From: Anaerolineae bacterium | GTDB lineage: Bacteria > Chloroflexota > Anaerolineae > B4-G1 | DNA: 15,921 nucleotides | Reading direction: 5' to 3' | NCBI GenBank assembly: GCA_030612585.1 | Contig: JAUWNP010000100.1 | Span: forward strand, 1-15,921 | Shown: piece after piece, positions 1 to 6,422 of the stretch | How the letters are laid out: each line of letters opens with the position of its first letter | Numbering within the stretch: the stretch's first letter is position 1 | Translations under genes and position numbers: made by a program | Notes under the pieces: model-generated | Told to the model about the DNA's origin: nothing | The model's input: the letters and a program-made list of their open reading frames with translations, nothing else | The model's database searches: none

Positions 1-255
1 GCACTGAAACGGTTTGGCCGTTCGGCCAAGGAGTTCCTCTACGGTATGGCTGGCCACGACATGACCCGTTTTGCCCTCAAGACACGCGGTAGTATGGAGC
101 ACTTGTTCATCCTGATCACGATGGGGGACCTGCTGGGTATCCCCATCCTGCCGCCCTACTACTCGCTGCGCCTGCTGCCCTACGTAGTGCCGCAGATCAG
201 CACGTGGAAGCGGCGCATGTTGCGCGAGCGTGACCTGACTGACGCATTGGCATAA
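1..255 (+). CDS. Unknown protein, C-terminal end (partial)
   Basis: The reading frame is open from the first base, so the gene begins outside the window; 84 codons and a TAA stop are visible. I do not recognise the family. The visible part has a basic start (ALKRFGR), then a hydrophobic, proline-containing stretch (about residues 34-64 of the fragment, including GIPILPPYY) that could lie in or on the membrane, and a charged tail rich in Lys and Arg. The stop lies 11 bases before the TTG start of the first ArsA-like gene, and that gene's ribosome binding site begins at the stop codon, so the genes are probably co-transcribed. A link to the ATPases, for example as a membrane partner or client, is only inferred from position. 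Confidence 0.7.
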   Translation, partial: ALKRFGRSAKEFLYGMAGHDMTRFALKTRGSMEHLFILITMGDLLGIPILPPYYSLRLLPYVVPQISTWKRRMLRERDLTDALA

Positions 256-266
256 AGGAGAGAACA

Positions 267-1247
267 TTGTCACTCGCAACAACCTTCAAAGAACACCCCA
301 ACCGCCGCTACATCGAGTTCGGCGGCAAGGGCGGATTGGGCAAGACCACCTTCTCCGCCGCCACTGCCTACTGGCTGGCCAAGCAGGGCTACAAGGTACT
401 CGTATTCTCGGTCGACCCCCAGGCATCCCTCTCCGACATCTTTGAGCGGGACATCTTCGGCAAAGGGGCGGTGGAGATCATGCCCAACCTCTTCGCCCAG
501 GAGATTGACGCCGACCAGCACATACACGAGTACCAGGAGGAGATACGCCAAAAGATCCGCGATATGTACGGCATGGATGAGATACCGGAAGAAATCGAGA
601 ACTACATCCAGGCCGCCGCGGCCGAGCCGGCGATGGAGGAGAGCGCCATCTTCGACGCCGTGGTGGACATCGTCGTCGGCGAGGAGTACGACTACTACAT
701 CTACGACCTGGTGCCCCTGGGCCACGCGCTCTACTACCTGAGCATGGCCAGTGTCTACGACGACTGGATCGGCAAGATCACCGCACTGCGCGAGGAGATG
801 CAGGAGTACGCACAGGTGGCGTCCATCCTGGAGCGCGAGAAAGAAACAGAGGAAGACCAAATTCTCACCGAACTGCAATACATCAAAGAACGCATCAACA
901 CCTCCTCCAGCATCCTCACCGATCGTGAGAAGACGGCCTTTTTCTTCGTCATCACGCCGGAGGAGATGATCATCCTGGATACGCTCAAGGCGGCGAAACT
1001 GTTCGCCAAGTACGATGTGCCCATCTCCGGCTACATCGTCAACCGCATCATCCCGCCGGAACTGGCCCAGCAAGAGATCCCTGAGTACCTGCGGAACCGC
1101 ATCGAGATGCAGGAGAGGTACATCGGGAAGATAGACGAGACCTTCGGCGACGAGGTGCTGACGAGCGTGCCGGAGTTCGAGCGGGACATCACCGGCCTGG
1201 AGATGATCGGCAAGGTGGCGGACGCGCTGTTCGGAGGTGAGGCATGA
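267..1247 (+). CDS. ArsA/Get3-family ATPase, first of a pair
   Basis: A 326-residue P-loop ATPase of the ArsA/Get3 (SIMIBI) family. Visible motifs are the deviant Walker A GGKGGLGKTT (19-28), switch I SVDPQASLSD (48-57) with the catalytic-type Asp50, and family blocks ITPEEM (229-234) and VNR (258-260). The switch II motif, normally DTAPTGH, reads DLVPLGH (147-153). The protein has no cysteine, so it lacks the arsenite-sensing cysteines of ArsA and the CxxC zinc site of Get3; a role in arsenite export is unlikely and no arsB or arsR is nearby. The start is TTG at 267 behind AAAGGAGAG at 254-262. The stop overlaps the next gene by four bases (ATGA), implying coupled translation and roughly equal amounts of both proteins. 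Function unknown; protein targeting or a cofactor-related role are possibilities from the family. Confidence 0.88.
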   Translation: MSLATTFKEHPNRRYIEFGGKGGLGKTTFSAATAYWLAKQGYKVLVFSVDPQASLSDIFERDIFGKGAVEIMPNLFAQEIDADQHIHEYQEEIRQKIRDMYGMDEIPEEIENYIQAAAAEPAMEESAIFDAVVDIVVGEEYDYYIYDLVPLGHALYYLSMASVYDDWIGKITALREEMQEYAQVASILEREKETEEDQILTELQYIKERINTSSSILTDREKTAFFFVITPEEMIILDTLKAAKLFAKYDVPISGYIVNRIIPPELAQQEIPEYLRNRIEMQERYIGKIDETFGDEVLTSVPEFERDITGLEMIGKVADALFGGEA

Positions 1248-2215
1248 TTGAAAAAACGACCAGTCAATTCCTGTTCGAACACCCACAGATGAAGTACCTC
1301 TTCTTCGGCGGCAAGGGCGGCGTGGGGAAGACCGTCATGGCCGGCGCGGCCGCGCTGTGGATCGCCCAGCAGGGCAAGCGCACGCTGCTGGCCTCGACCA
1401 ACCCGGTGCACTCCCTCAGTAGTTTGCTCGACCAAGACGTCTTTGGCAAACCGACGCCGGTGCAGGGAGTGCCGAATCTGGAAGCCTACGAGATTGACAC
1501 CAAGGATACCATCGAGAAATCGAAGGTAGAACTGACACAGAAGATCGAATGGTTCCTCAAGTACGCCGACATCAAGACCAAGGCCGACGAGTTCGTGGAA
1601 TCGGCGACGATGAACCCAGCCTTCGAGGAGTCGGCCATGTTCGAGAACATGATTGACCTCATGTTCGATGACAAGTACGACGCCTACGTCTTCGACACCG
1701 CGCCCACGGCCAACGCCCGCCGCCTGCTGGGTATGTCCAGCGTGTACGGCATGTGGGTGAACAAGATGATGCAGAGCCGTGAGGAGGCCAAGTCGCTGAA
1801 GGAACTCCTATCATACAGCAAGAAAAAGGAGAAGGACCCCTTGATGGAATACCTCATCAGCTTCCGCGAGCGGATGGAACACGCCAAGGAATTGCTCACC
1901 GACGAAGAAAAGACCTCCTTCTTCTTCATCACTCTGCCAGAGGCACTGCCCATCGCCGTCGTCAAACGCTTCATCGGTTGGTTCCAGGACTTCGGTATCC
2001 CTGTGGGTGGCGTGGTGGTGAACCTGGTGATTGACAAAGAGAAGGTGGGCCAAGACGCGCCCGACTTCGTGCTCAACCGCATCGCCATGCAGGATGGCTA
2101 CATGGAGGAAATCTGGCGTAGTTTCCCCGATGTGCGTGCCATCGTGCCGCTCTTCGAAACGGAAGTGCGCGGTGTGGAGATGCTGGAACGCACCGCCGCT
2201 CATTTGTTCGCCTAA
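1244..2215 (+). CDS. ArsA/Get3-family ATPase, second of a pair
   Basis: A 323-residue paralogue of the preceding ATPase. Walker A is GGKGGVGKT (22-30) and switch II is a canonical DTAPTA (151-156). Switch I reads STNPVHSLSS (51-60): the Asp of STDP is replaced by Asn53. The aligned change in yeast Get3 (D57N) is the standard hydrolysis-defective mutant, so this subunit may bind ATP but hydrolyse it poorly. Blocks shared with its partner include EESAMF (129-134) and TDEEKTSFFFIT (219-230). It also lacks cysteines. ATG at 1244 overlaps the upstream stop, with GGAGGTGA at 1233-1240. Sequential single-domain genes may correspond to the fused A1-A2 halves of enterobacterial ArsA. A copy number or role cannot be read from the sequence. 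Confidence 0.88.
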   Translation: MIEKTTSQFLFEHPQMKYLFFGGKGGVGKTVMAGAAALWIAQQGKRTLLASTNPVHSLSSLLDQDVFGKPTPVQGVPNLEAYEIDTKDTIEKSKVELTQKIEWFLKYADIKTKADEFVESATMNPAFEESAMFENMIDLMFDDKYDAYVFDTAPTANARRLLGMSSVYGMWVNKMMQSREEAKSLKELLSYSKKKEKDPLMEYLISFRERMEHAKELLTDEEKTSFFFITLPEALPIAVVKRFIGWFQDFGIPVGGVVVNLVIDKEKVGQDAPDFVLNRIAMQDGYMEEIWRSFPDVRAIVPLFETEVRGVEMLERTAAHLFA

Positions 2216-2220
2216 GCATT

Positions 2221-2284
2221 GGTAGATTGGGAAACTGGTCACTGTTCCACCAAATCTACCAACCTACCCACCTACCAATCTACC
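2221..2284. repeat. Spacer with inverted repeat and CTACCAA-type short repeats
   Basis: The 79-base gap between the second ATPase and the TPR gene holds GGTAGATTGG (2221-2230) and its exact reverse complement CCAATCTACC (2275-2284). Between them lie several near copies of a CTACC-A/C-A unit (from 2256 to 2285), including CCAAATCTACC at 2250-2260, which could also pair with the left arm with one bulge. A transcript could fold here. It resembles the heptamer-type repeats at 12018-12051 in style but not in sequence. Confidence 0.6.
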
Positions 2285-2294
2285 GATTTACCAA

Positions 2295-2906
2295 ATGCAT
2301 CCTTCCCTACGAATCCTGCTCGTCGGCCTGCTCTACATCCTCGGCTTTGGCGCGCTCTCCTTCATGCGCCGGCAGGGGCTGTCCACCCGCTTCGCCGTCG
2401 AGGCACTAATCATCACCGCTCTTTTCGCAGCGCTCTCCTACGCTGCGGCTGCGCTGGCTAACCCCATCCTCTTCCTTATCATCCTCTACCTGGTCACCAT
2501 GCGGGTGCGGCTGCTGGTTGACCTGGGGAACTGGCTCACTTCCAAGGGGCGGTATGAACAGGCGTTTGCCCTGTACCGATTCGCACTGCGCCTGGGACCC
2601 GACACCGTCAGCCGCCAGATCGCGCTCATCAATCGTGGAGTGACCCAATTACGTATGCAGGAACCAGAGGCGGCGTACATCACGCTGAAGGAAGCGTTGG
2701 CCGACGAGAAGATGCGACCAGGCGCCAAGTATCTGTCCGCCGGCTATTACAACCTGGGCCTGGCCTGCCGCCGCACGGGCCGCGAGCCCGAAGCAATCCA
2801 TCACTTCAACGAGGCGATTGACGCGCTGCCTACTTCAATCTATGCCCACGGGGCCAGGCAGGCACTGAAGAAACGTAAGACGTCGGAAGCCCCCGACCTC
2901 GGCTGA
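2295..2906 (+). CDS. Membrane-anchored TPR-repeat protein
   Basis: A 203-residue protein. The N-terminal third is hydrophobic, with likely membrane helices at about 6-23, 36-53 and 55-70. The rest is helical with tetratricopeptide-like repeats: GRYEQAFALYRFALRLGP (85-102), a degenerate unit around 110-137, and a clear unit containing YYNLGLACRRTGREPEAIHHFNEA (split here: YYNLGLACRR 151-160, then TGREPEAIHHFNEA 161-174). TPRs mediate protein-protein contacts, so this is probably a membrane scaffold with a cytosolic domain. No good ribosome binding site precedes the ATG, which is the first in frame. It follows the ATPase pair on the same strand after a repeat-bearing gap; a shared function is possible but not shown. 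Confidence 0.8.
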   Translation: MHPSLRILLVGLLYILGFGALSFMRRQGLSTRFAVEALIITALFAALSYAAAALANPILFLIILYLVTMRVRLLVDLGNWLTSKGRYEQAFALYRFALRLGPDTVSRQIALINRGVTQLRMQEPEAAYITLKEALADEKMRPGAKYLSAGYYNLGLACRRTGREPEAIHHFNEAIDALPTSIYAHGARQALKKRKTSEAPDLG

Positions 2907-2907
2907 G

Positions 2908-2935
2908 TTGCGCTTGAGATTGAGCGTGCTACAAT
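2908..2935 (+). promoter_or_regulatory. Promoter of the MazE/MazF-type module
   Basis: A -35-like TTGCGC (2908-2913), a 16-base spacer and a -10 TACAAT (2930-2935) lie 48 bases before the antitoxin start. The segment 2904-2936 matches 8117-8149, ahead of the orphan antitoxin, at 25 of 33 positions. Confidence 0.6.
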
Positions 2936-2982
2936 AGATGTAACAAGGGCGAGAAGTCTGATTTCAAGAAACGAGGTGGAGA

Positions 2983-3201
2983 ATGAATAGAGTATTGACA
3001 ACCATTCCTGCTCACTTCGATGGCACCCAGGTTCAACTGGACGTGGCGGTAGAACTCAAACCCGACACTCGCCTACTGGTCACCATTCTTGACGAGGAGA
3101 TATCCAACAAAGCACTGGTATGGCGCGCGATGAAGGCATCGGAAGCCGCCTTCGCCCGCGTATGGGATAATGAAGAGGATGCCATCTATGACCATCTGTA
3201 A
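2983..3201 (+). CDS. MazE-like antitoxin
   Basis: A 72-residue acidic protein directly upstream of a MazF-like toxin. The N-terminal half (to about residue 36) looks like a small beta-rich DNA-binding or dimerisation module (VLTTIPAHFDG, QLDVAVELKPDTRLLVTIL). The C-terminal part ends AFARVWDNEEDAIYDHL, an acidic aromatic tail of the kind that neutralises MazF by lying in its active site. ATG at 2983 follows GAGGTGGAGA (2973-2982) with unusually tight spacing. The stop overlaps the toxin start by 14 bases. The call rests mainly on size, tail and the linked toxin. Confidence 0.75.
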   Translation: MNRVLTTIPAHFDGTQVQLDVAVELKPDTRLLVTILDEEISNKALVWRAMKASEAAFARVWDNEEDAIYDHL

Positions 3202-3526
3202 GCAAGGCGATGTGCTCCTCGTACCTTTTCCCTTCACCGACCAGAGTGGAAGCAAACAGCGTCCGGCTGTGGTCGTGAGCAGCGAGACGTACAACCAGAC
3301 TCACTCTGACGTAATCCTCGCCCCAATCACGAGTCAGATCAAGCACATTCCTGACGAAGTACGATTGATGGACTGGCAGGTCGCCGGGCTGTTGAAACTC
3401 AGCGTCGTCAAGCCGATTCTATCGTCCTTCGACACCCTCGTGGTACGGCGCAGGCTGGGAGCGCTCTCTGACTCCGATCGCACGCAAGTACGTGCTTTGT
3501 TCGCTCGAATCCTTGACCTACCGTAG
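3188..3526 (+). CDS. MazF/PemK-family mRNA interferase toxin
   Basis: A 112-residue protein with the MazF/PemK/CcdB-like beta-barrel signature: an early GDVLLVPFPFTDQSGSKQRPAVVV (GDVLLVPFPFTD at 7-18, KQRPAVVV at 23-30) and APITS (46-50). Arg25 and Thr48 are at the places of the catalytic Arg and Thr of MazF. The family cuts single-stranded RNA at short motifs and is held inactive by the partner antitoxin. I chose the ATG at 3188 because AAGAGG (3173-3178) is well spaced and family members start close to the GDV motif; an in-frame ATG at 3170 would add six residues. The start lies inside the antitoxin gene, as is common for translationally coupled toxin-antitoxin pairs. Confidence 0.9.
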   Translation: MTICKQGDVLLVPFPFTDQSGSKQRPAVVVSSETYNQTHSDVILAPITSQIKHIPDEVRLMDWQVAGLLKLSVVKPILSSFDTLVVRRRLGALSDSDRTQVRALFARILDLP

Positions 3527-3566
3527 GCCCTTGCTCATGTGTAAGCATTCACCCCTTTCTACCAAC

Positions 3567-3685
3567 GAGATTTCTCGGAAAAGGGTAGGCGACCAACCGC
3601 GTTGGGCGTTTTCCGGCCCCAGACGGCCAATGCGATTGGCCTGCTACCCATAAAAAGGCTTCTGTGTGACTTTCCGAGAAATCTC
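3567..3685. repeat. 119-bp inverted-repeat element with nested stems
   Basis: GAGATTTCTCGGAAA (3567-3581) and its exact complement TTTCCGAGAAATCTC (3671-3685) bound the element. Inside, GGGTAG (3583-3588) pairs with CTACCC (3644-3649) and encloses two perfect hairpins: CCAAC-CGC-GTTGG (3593-3605) and GGCCAAT-GCG-ATTGGCC (3625-3641). The nested layout would fold as a branched RNA. CAAC occurs immediately on both sides (3563-3566 and 3686-3689), as expected for a 4-base target duplication, though it could be chance. It lies in the leader of the CoA-transferase operon, ending nine bases before the ribosome binding site. It is either a MITE-like insertion or a structured leader RNA; I match it to no known riboswitch. 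Confidence 0.75.
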
Positions 3686-3706
3686 CAACCAATAAGGAGG
3701 TATCAC

Positions 3707-4684
3707 TTGCGCGTGATCGAATCTGGAATCGGCGAACTGATCCAACCCCCCGACCTGGACGGTTTCCGCGAATGGAATCGGGAGAAGAAGCCGCGGGCGC
3801 TGGTGGACAAAGTGATGACAGACGCAGAGGCCGTCTCCCGCTTCGTCTACGATGGCTGCTACATCGGCACCGAACTGTACGGCACCGTGCGTTGCCCGAT
3901 GACACTGGTGCGGGAGGTCGTGCGGCAGGGCAAGAAAGACCTGCGGGTGGCCGGCCAGGGCGTGACCGAACTGGACCTTTGGCTGGGGGCCGGGCTGGTC
4001 AAGACCCTGGACATCACCTACATCGGCCTGGAGGTCTTCGGTACCTCCCGCGCACTGCGGCGGGCCGTCGAAAGCGGGCAAGTCGAAAAGGTCGTCGAGT
4101 GGTCCAACGGTGGCATCACCTGGCGCTTCAAGGCCACCTCAATGGGCGTGCCCTTCATCCCCGTGCGGGCGATGCTGGGCACCGACACCCTCAAGTACAG
4201 CGCCGCCAAGGTAGTCGAGTGCCCCTTCACCGGCATGAAGGTCTGCCTGATCCCGGCGCTGATCCTCGATGTGGGTCTCATCCACGTCCACCGCGCCGAC
4301 AAATATGGCAACGCCCAAATTGACGGCATCTCGGGCTTCGCCTTCGAGATGTCACGGGCCTGCAAGCGGCTCATCATCAGCACCGAAGAAATCGTAGATA
4401 CAGAGGAGATTCGCCGCCACCCCGACCGCACCATCATCCCCTACTACCTGGTGGACGGGGTCGTGCACGCCCCCTACGGCTCCCATCCCGGCGAGATGGT
4501 CTACTGCCATGCGCGGGACGAGGACCAACTGCGGGAGTGGGTCGATGCATCGAAGACAGAGGAGGGAACACAGGCGTACCTGGGCAAGTACATCCACGGC
4601 GTGGCGAACCACCAGGAGTACCTGGAACTGGTGGGGCGGGAGCGACTGCAGATTTTGCGGGGCGAAGAGGAGGGACGGCGATGA
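3707..4684 (+). CDS. CoA-transferase subunit alpha (GctA/IpdA-like)
   Basis: A 325-residue class I CoA-transferase alpha subunit, resembling glutaconate CoA-transferase A and the IpdA steroid-ring hydrolase subunit. It has the family features VMTDAEAVSRFV (36-47), a Gly-rich nucleotide-binding-like segment GQGVTELDL (83-91), HRADKYGNAQIDG (195-207) and VVHAPYGSHPGEM (252-264), the last typical of the GctA/IpdA branch. I place the start at TTG 3707, six bases after AAGGAGG (3694-3700); the longer open frame from 3602 runs through the inverted-repeat element and adds residues unlike the family. The stop overlaps the beta subunit start (ATGA). The substrate cannot be told from sequence alone; a carboxylic acyl-CoA is expected. 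Confidence 0.87.
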   Translation: MRVIESGIGELIQPPDLDGFREWNREKKPRALVDKVMTDAEAVSRFVYDGCYIGTELYGTVRCPMTLVREVVRQGKKDLRVAGQGVTELDLWLGAGLVKTLDITYIGLEVFGTSRALRRAVESGQVEKVVEWSNGGITWRFKATSMGVPFIPVRAMLGTDTLKYSAAKVVECPFTGMKVCLIPALILDVGLIHVHRADKYGNAQIDGISGFAFEMSRACKRLIISTEEIVDTEEIRRHPDRTIIPYYLVDGVVHAPYGSHPGEMVYCHARDEDQLREWVDASKTEEGTQAYLGKYIHGVANHQEYLELVGRERLQILRGEEEGRR

Positions 4685-5451
4685 GCGAGACCGAATACAA
4701 TCCCACGGAACTCTTGATCTGCATCGCGGCGCGGCAGATGCCCGACAGCGTGACCGCTTTCATCGGCACCGGCATCCCCATGCTGGCCGCGAGTTTGGCG
4801 CAGAAGACGCACGCCCCCAACCTGGTGACCATCTTTGAATTCGGAGGGACGGGGGCACAGTTGGTGAAACTACCCCGGGCGGTGGGAGAGAGCCGCACCT
4901 TTTACCGGGGCGTGGCCGCCTCCGGCATCTGCGACATCATGGAGACTGCCACACGCGGCTTCGTTGATTTTGGCTTCCTCGGCGGGGCGCAGATTGACCC
5001 CTACGGCAACCTGAACTCGACTATCATCGGCCCTCAGCACCACCCGCCCAAAGTGCGACTGCCCGGTTCCGGTGGGGCCAACGACGTAGGCTCCCTCTGC
5101 TGGCGCAACATCATCATTATGCGACATGACAAACGCCGCTTCGTGCCGCAGGTGGACTTTGTCACCACGCCCGGCTACCTGACCGGCCATGGCGCTCGCG
5201 AGGAAGCCGGCCTCCCGCCCGGCACCGGCCCCTACCGCGTGGTGAGCACGCTGGCGCTCCTGGACTTTGAGCCGGAGACGAAGCGTATGCGGCTCCTGGC
5301 CACCCACCCCGGCGTCACCGCCGAGCAGGTGATCGAGAACACTGGCTTCAAGTTGCTCCTGGCCGACGAAATTGGCCGCAACGAGCCACCGACGGCCGAA
5401 GAACTGCGCCTCTTGAGAGAAGAAATTGACCCGGAGGGATTCTACATCTAA
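4681..5451 (+). CDS. CoA-transferase subunit beta (GctB/IpdB-like)
   Basis: A 256-residue beta subunit of the same enzyme. Glu53 in FEFGGTG (52-58) sits where GctB has its catalytic glutamate (Glu54, from memory), which favours a true CoA transfer reaction through a glutamyl-CoA intermediate. LPGSGGAND (127-135) is the conserved GctB/IpdB loop, and DPYGNLNST (106-114) is also typical. The ATG at 4681 is chosen over upstream in-frame codons because it follows AGAGGAGGG (about 4666-4674), overlaps the alpha stop by four bases and gives the normal length. The TAA stop shares its last base with the ATG of the lipid kinase. Alternative: an IpdAB-type C-C bond hydrolase, which has the same fold. 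Confidence 0.87.
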   Translation: MSETEYNPTELLICIAARQMPDSVTAFIGTGIPMLAASLAQKTHAPNLVTIFEFGGTGAQLVKLPRAVGESRTFYRGVAASGICDIMETATRGFVDFGFLGGAQIDPYGNLNSTIIGPQHHPPKVRLPGSGGANDVGSLCWRNIIIMRHDKRRFVPQVDFVTTPGYLTGHGAREEAGLPPGTGPYRVVSTLALLDFEPETKRMRLLATHPGVTAEQVIENTGFKLLLADEIGRNEPPTAEELRLLREEIDPEGFYI

Positions 5452-6422
5452 TGTCCAAATACAAGATCATCGTCAACCCGACTGCCGGTAGAGGAACCGG
5501 CGAACAGGCCATTCCCCATATTGAGCGTATGCTGAACGAGTACGACCTGGATTTCGACCTCGTGCGCACCGAGCGACCCTGGCACGCCGCCGAACTAGCC
5601 CAGGAGGCCGCCACCGCAGGGTACGACGTTGTGGTCGCGGTGGGCGGAGACGGCACCGCCAACGAGGTGCTCAACGGCCTGATGCGAGCCAAGACAACCC
5701 CCATCCCCGGCCCTTCCCCCTACGAGGGGGAAGGGAGAAAGACGTGCGCAATGTGTATCCTGTGCGTCGGCCGGGGCAACGACTTCGCCTACGGCATGGG
5801 TATCCCCGCCGACCTGGAAGAGGGCTGCCGGGCGCTGGCCCAGGATCACCGGCGCACGGTTGACGTCGGCCGGGTCGCCGGCGGCCTCTACCCAGAGGGT
5901 CGCTACTTTGGCAACGGCGTCGGCATCGGTTTCGACGCTGTCGTCGGATTCGAAGCGGTCAAAATGACCCGGCTGACCGGTTTTCCATCCTACATTGTTG
6001 CTGTGCTCAAGACCGTCTTCCTGTACTACAAGGCCCCGCTCGCCAAAATCGAGTACGGTGGAGAGACAATCACACAGCCCTCGCTGATGATCTCGATTAT
6101 GAACGGCCAGCGCATGGGCGGCGGCTTCTATATGGCCCCGGATGGCAAACCGGACGACGGCATGTTCGACCTGTGCATCGCCCACGAGGTGAGCCGCCCC
6201 CGTCTCTTCGGCCTCATCCCCCATTTTATGAAGGGCACGCAGGCCACCCAGGAGCCTATCAAGATGGAGCAGGCACGGAAGGTTGTCGTCACCGCCGTCG
6301 AGGGGGTGCTGCCCGCCCACGCCGACGGGGAGACGCTGTGCACCGCAGGGCAACGGCTGGAGATGGAACTGCTGCCGCGCCAGATCGAGATCATCTGCCC
6401 GTCACCGGAGGCCGTCGAATGA
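5451..6422 (+). CDS. Diacylglycerol/YegS-type lipid kinase with in-frame palindrome insert
   Basis: A 323-residue lipid kinase of the DAGK catalytic family, which phosphorylates diacylglycerol or a related lipid with ATP at the membrane. Motifs are KIIVNPTAGRG (5-15), the nucleotide-binding GGDGTANE (65-72), GRGNDFA (107-113), NGQRMGGGFYMAPD (218-231) and the late HADGE (290-294). Residues about 82-98 (TTPIPGPSPYEGEGRKT) are absent from the usual alignment of this loop and are encoded by a near-perfect palindrome at 5711-5735 and its flanks. The frame is kept and the core motifs are intact, so the enzyme is probably active. It overlaps its neighbours by one base (TAATG) and four bases (ATGA), so it belongs to the CoA-transferase operon. 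Confidence 0.9.
   Translation: MSKYKIIVNPTAGRGTGEQAIPHIERMLNEYDLDFDLVRTERPWHAAELAQEAATAGYDVVVAVGGDGTANEVLNGLMRAKTTPIPGPSPYEGEGRKTCAMCILCVGRGNDFAYGMGIPADLEEGCRALAQDHRRTVDVGRVAGGLYPEGRYFGNGVGIGFDAVVGFEAVKMTRLTGFPSYIVAVLKTVFLYYKAPLAKIEYGGETITQPSLMISIMNGQRMGGGFYMAPDGKPDDGMFDLCIAHEVSRPRLFGLIPHFMKGTQATQEPIKMEQARKVVVTAVEGVLPAHADGETLCTAGQRLEMELLPRQIEIICPSPEAVE
5711..5735. repeat. Palindromic element inside the lipid kinase gene
   Basis: CCCTTCCCCCT (5711-5721), the loop ACG, and AGGGGGAAGGG (5725-5735) form a perfect 11-bp stem with a 3-base loop inside a coding region. It encodes residues 87-95 of the kinase, in a surface loop between the GGDG and GRGND motifs. Its sequence style (Pro/Gly/Glu-rich translation) is that of REP-like interspersed palindromes rather than of the host gene. 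Confidence 0.85.

Noticed and set aside
270..1286. A 338-codon open frame on the minus strand opposite the first ATPase
   Set aside because: It is antisense to a gene with clear P-loop motifs, and its translation is a His/Leu/Val-rich sequence typical of a shadow of GC-rich coding DNA.
267..2215. Arsenite efflux operon
   Set aside because: Neither ATPase has the metal-binding cysteines, and no arsB, arsR, arsD or arsC is nearby.
3567..3685. Known riboswitch or T-box leader
   Set aside because: I could not match the conserved cores of the common classes (TPP, cobalamin, SAM, glycine, lysine, T-box), so no such name is given.
3602..3706. Longer start for the CoA-transferase alpha subunit
   Set aside because: The added residues come from the inverted-repeat element, and a perfect ribosome binding site sits before TTG 3707.
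5595..6353. A 252-codon minus-strand open frame opposite the lipid kinase
   Set aside because: The plus strand has all the lipid kinase motifs in order; the minus frame shows no domain and no ribosome binding site.
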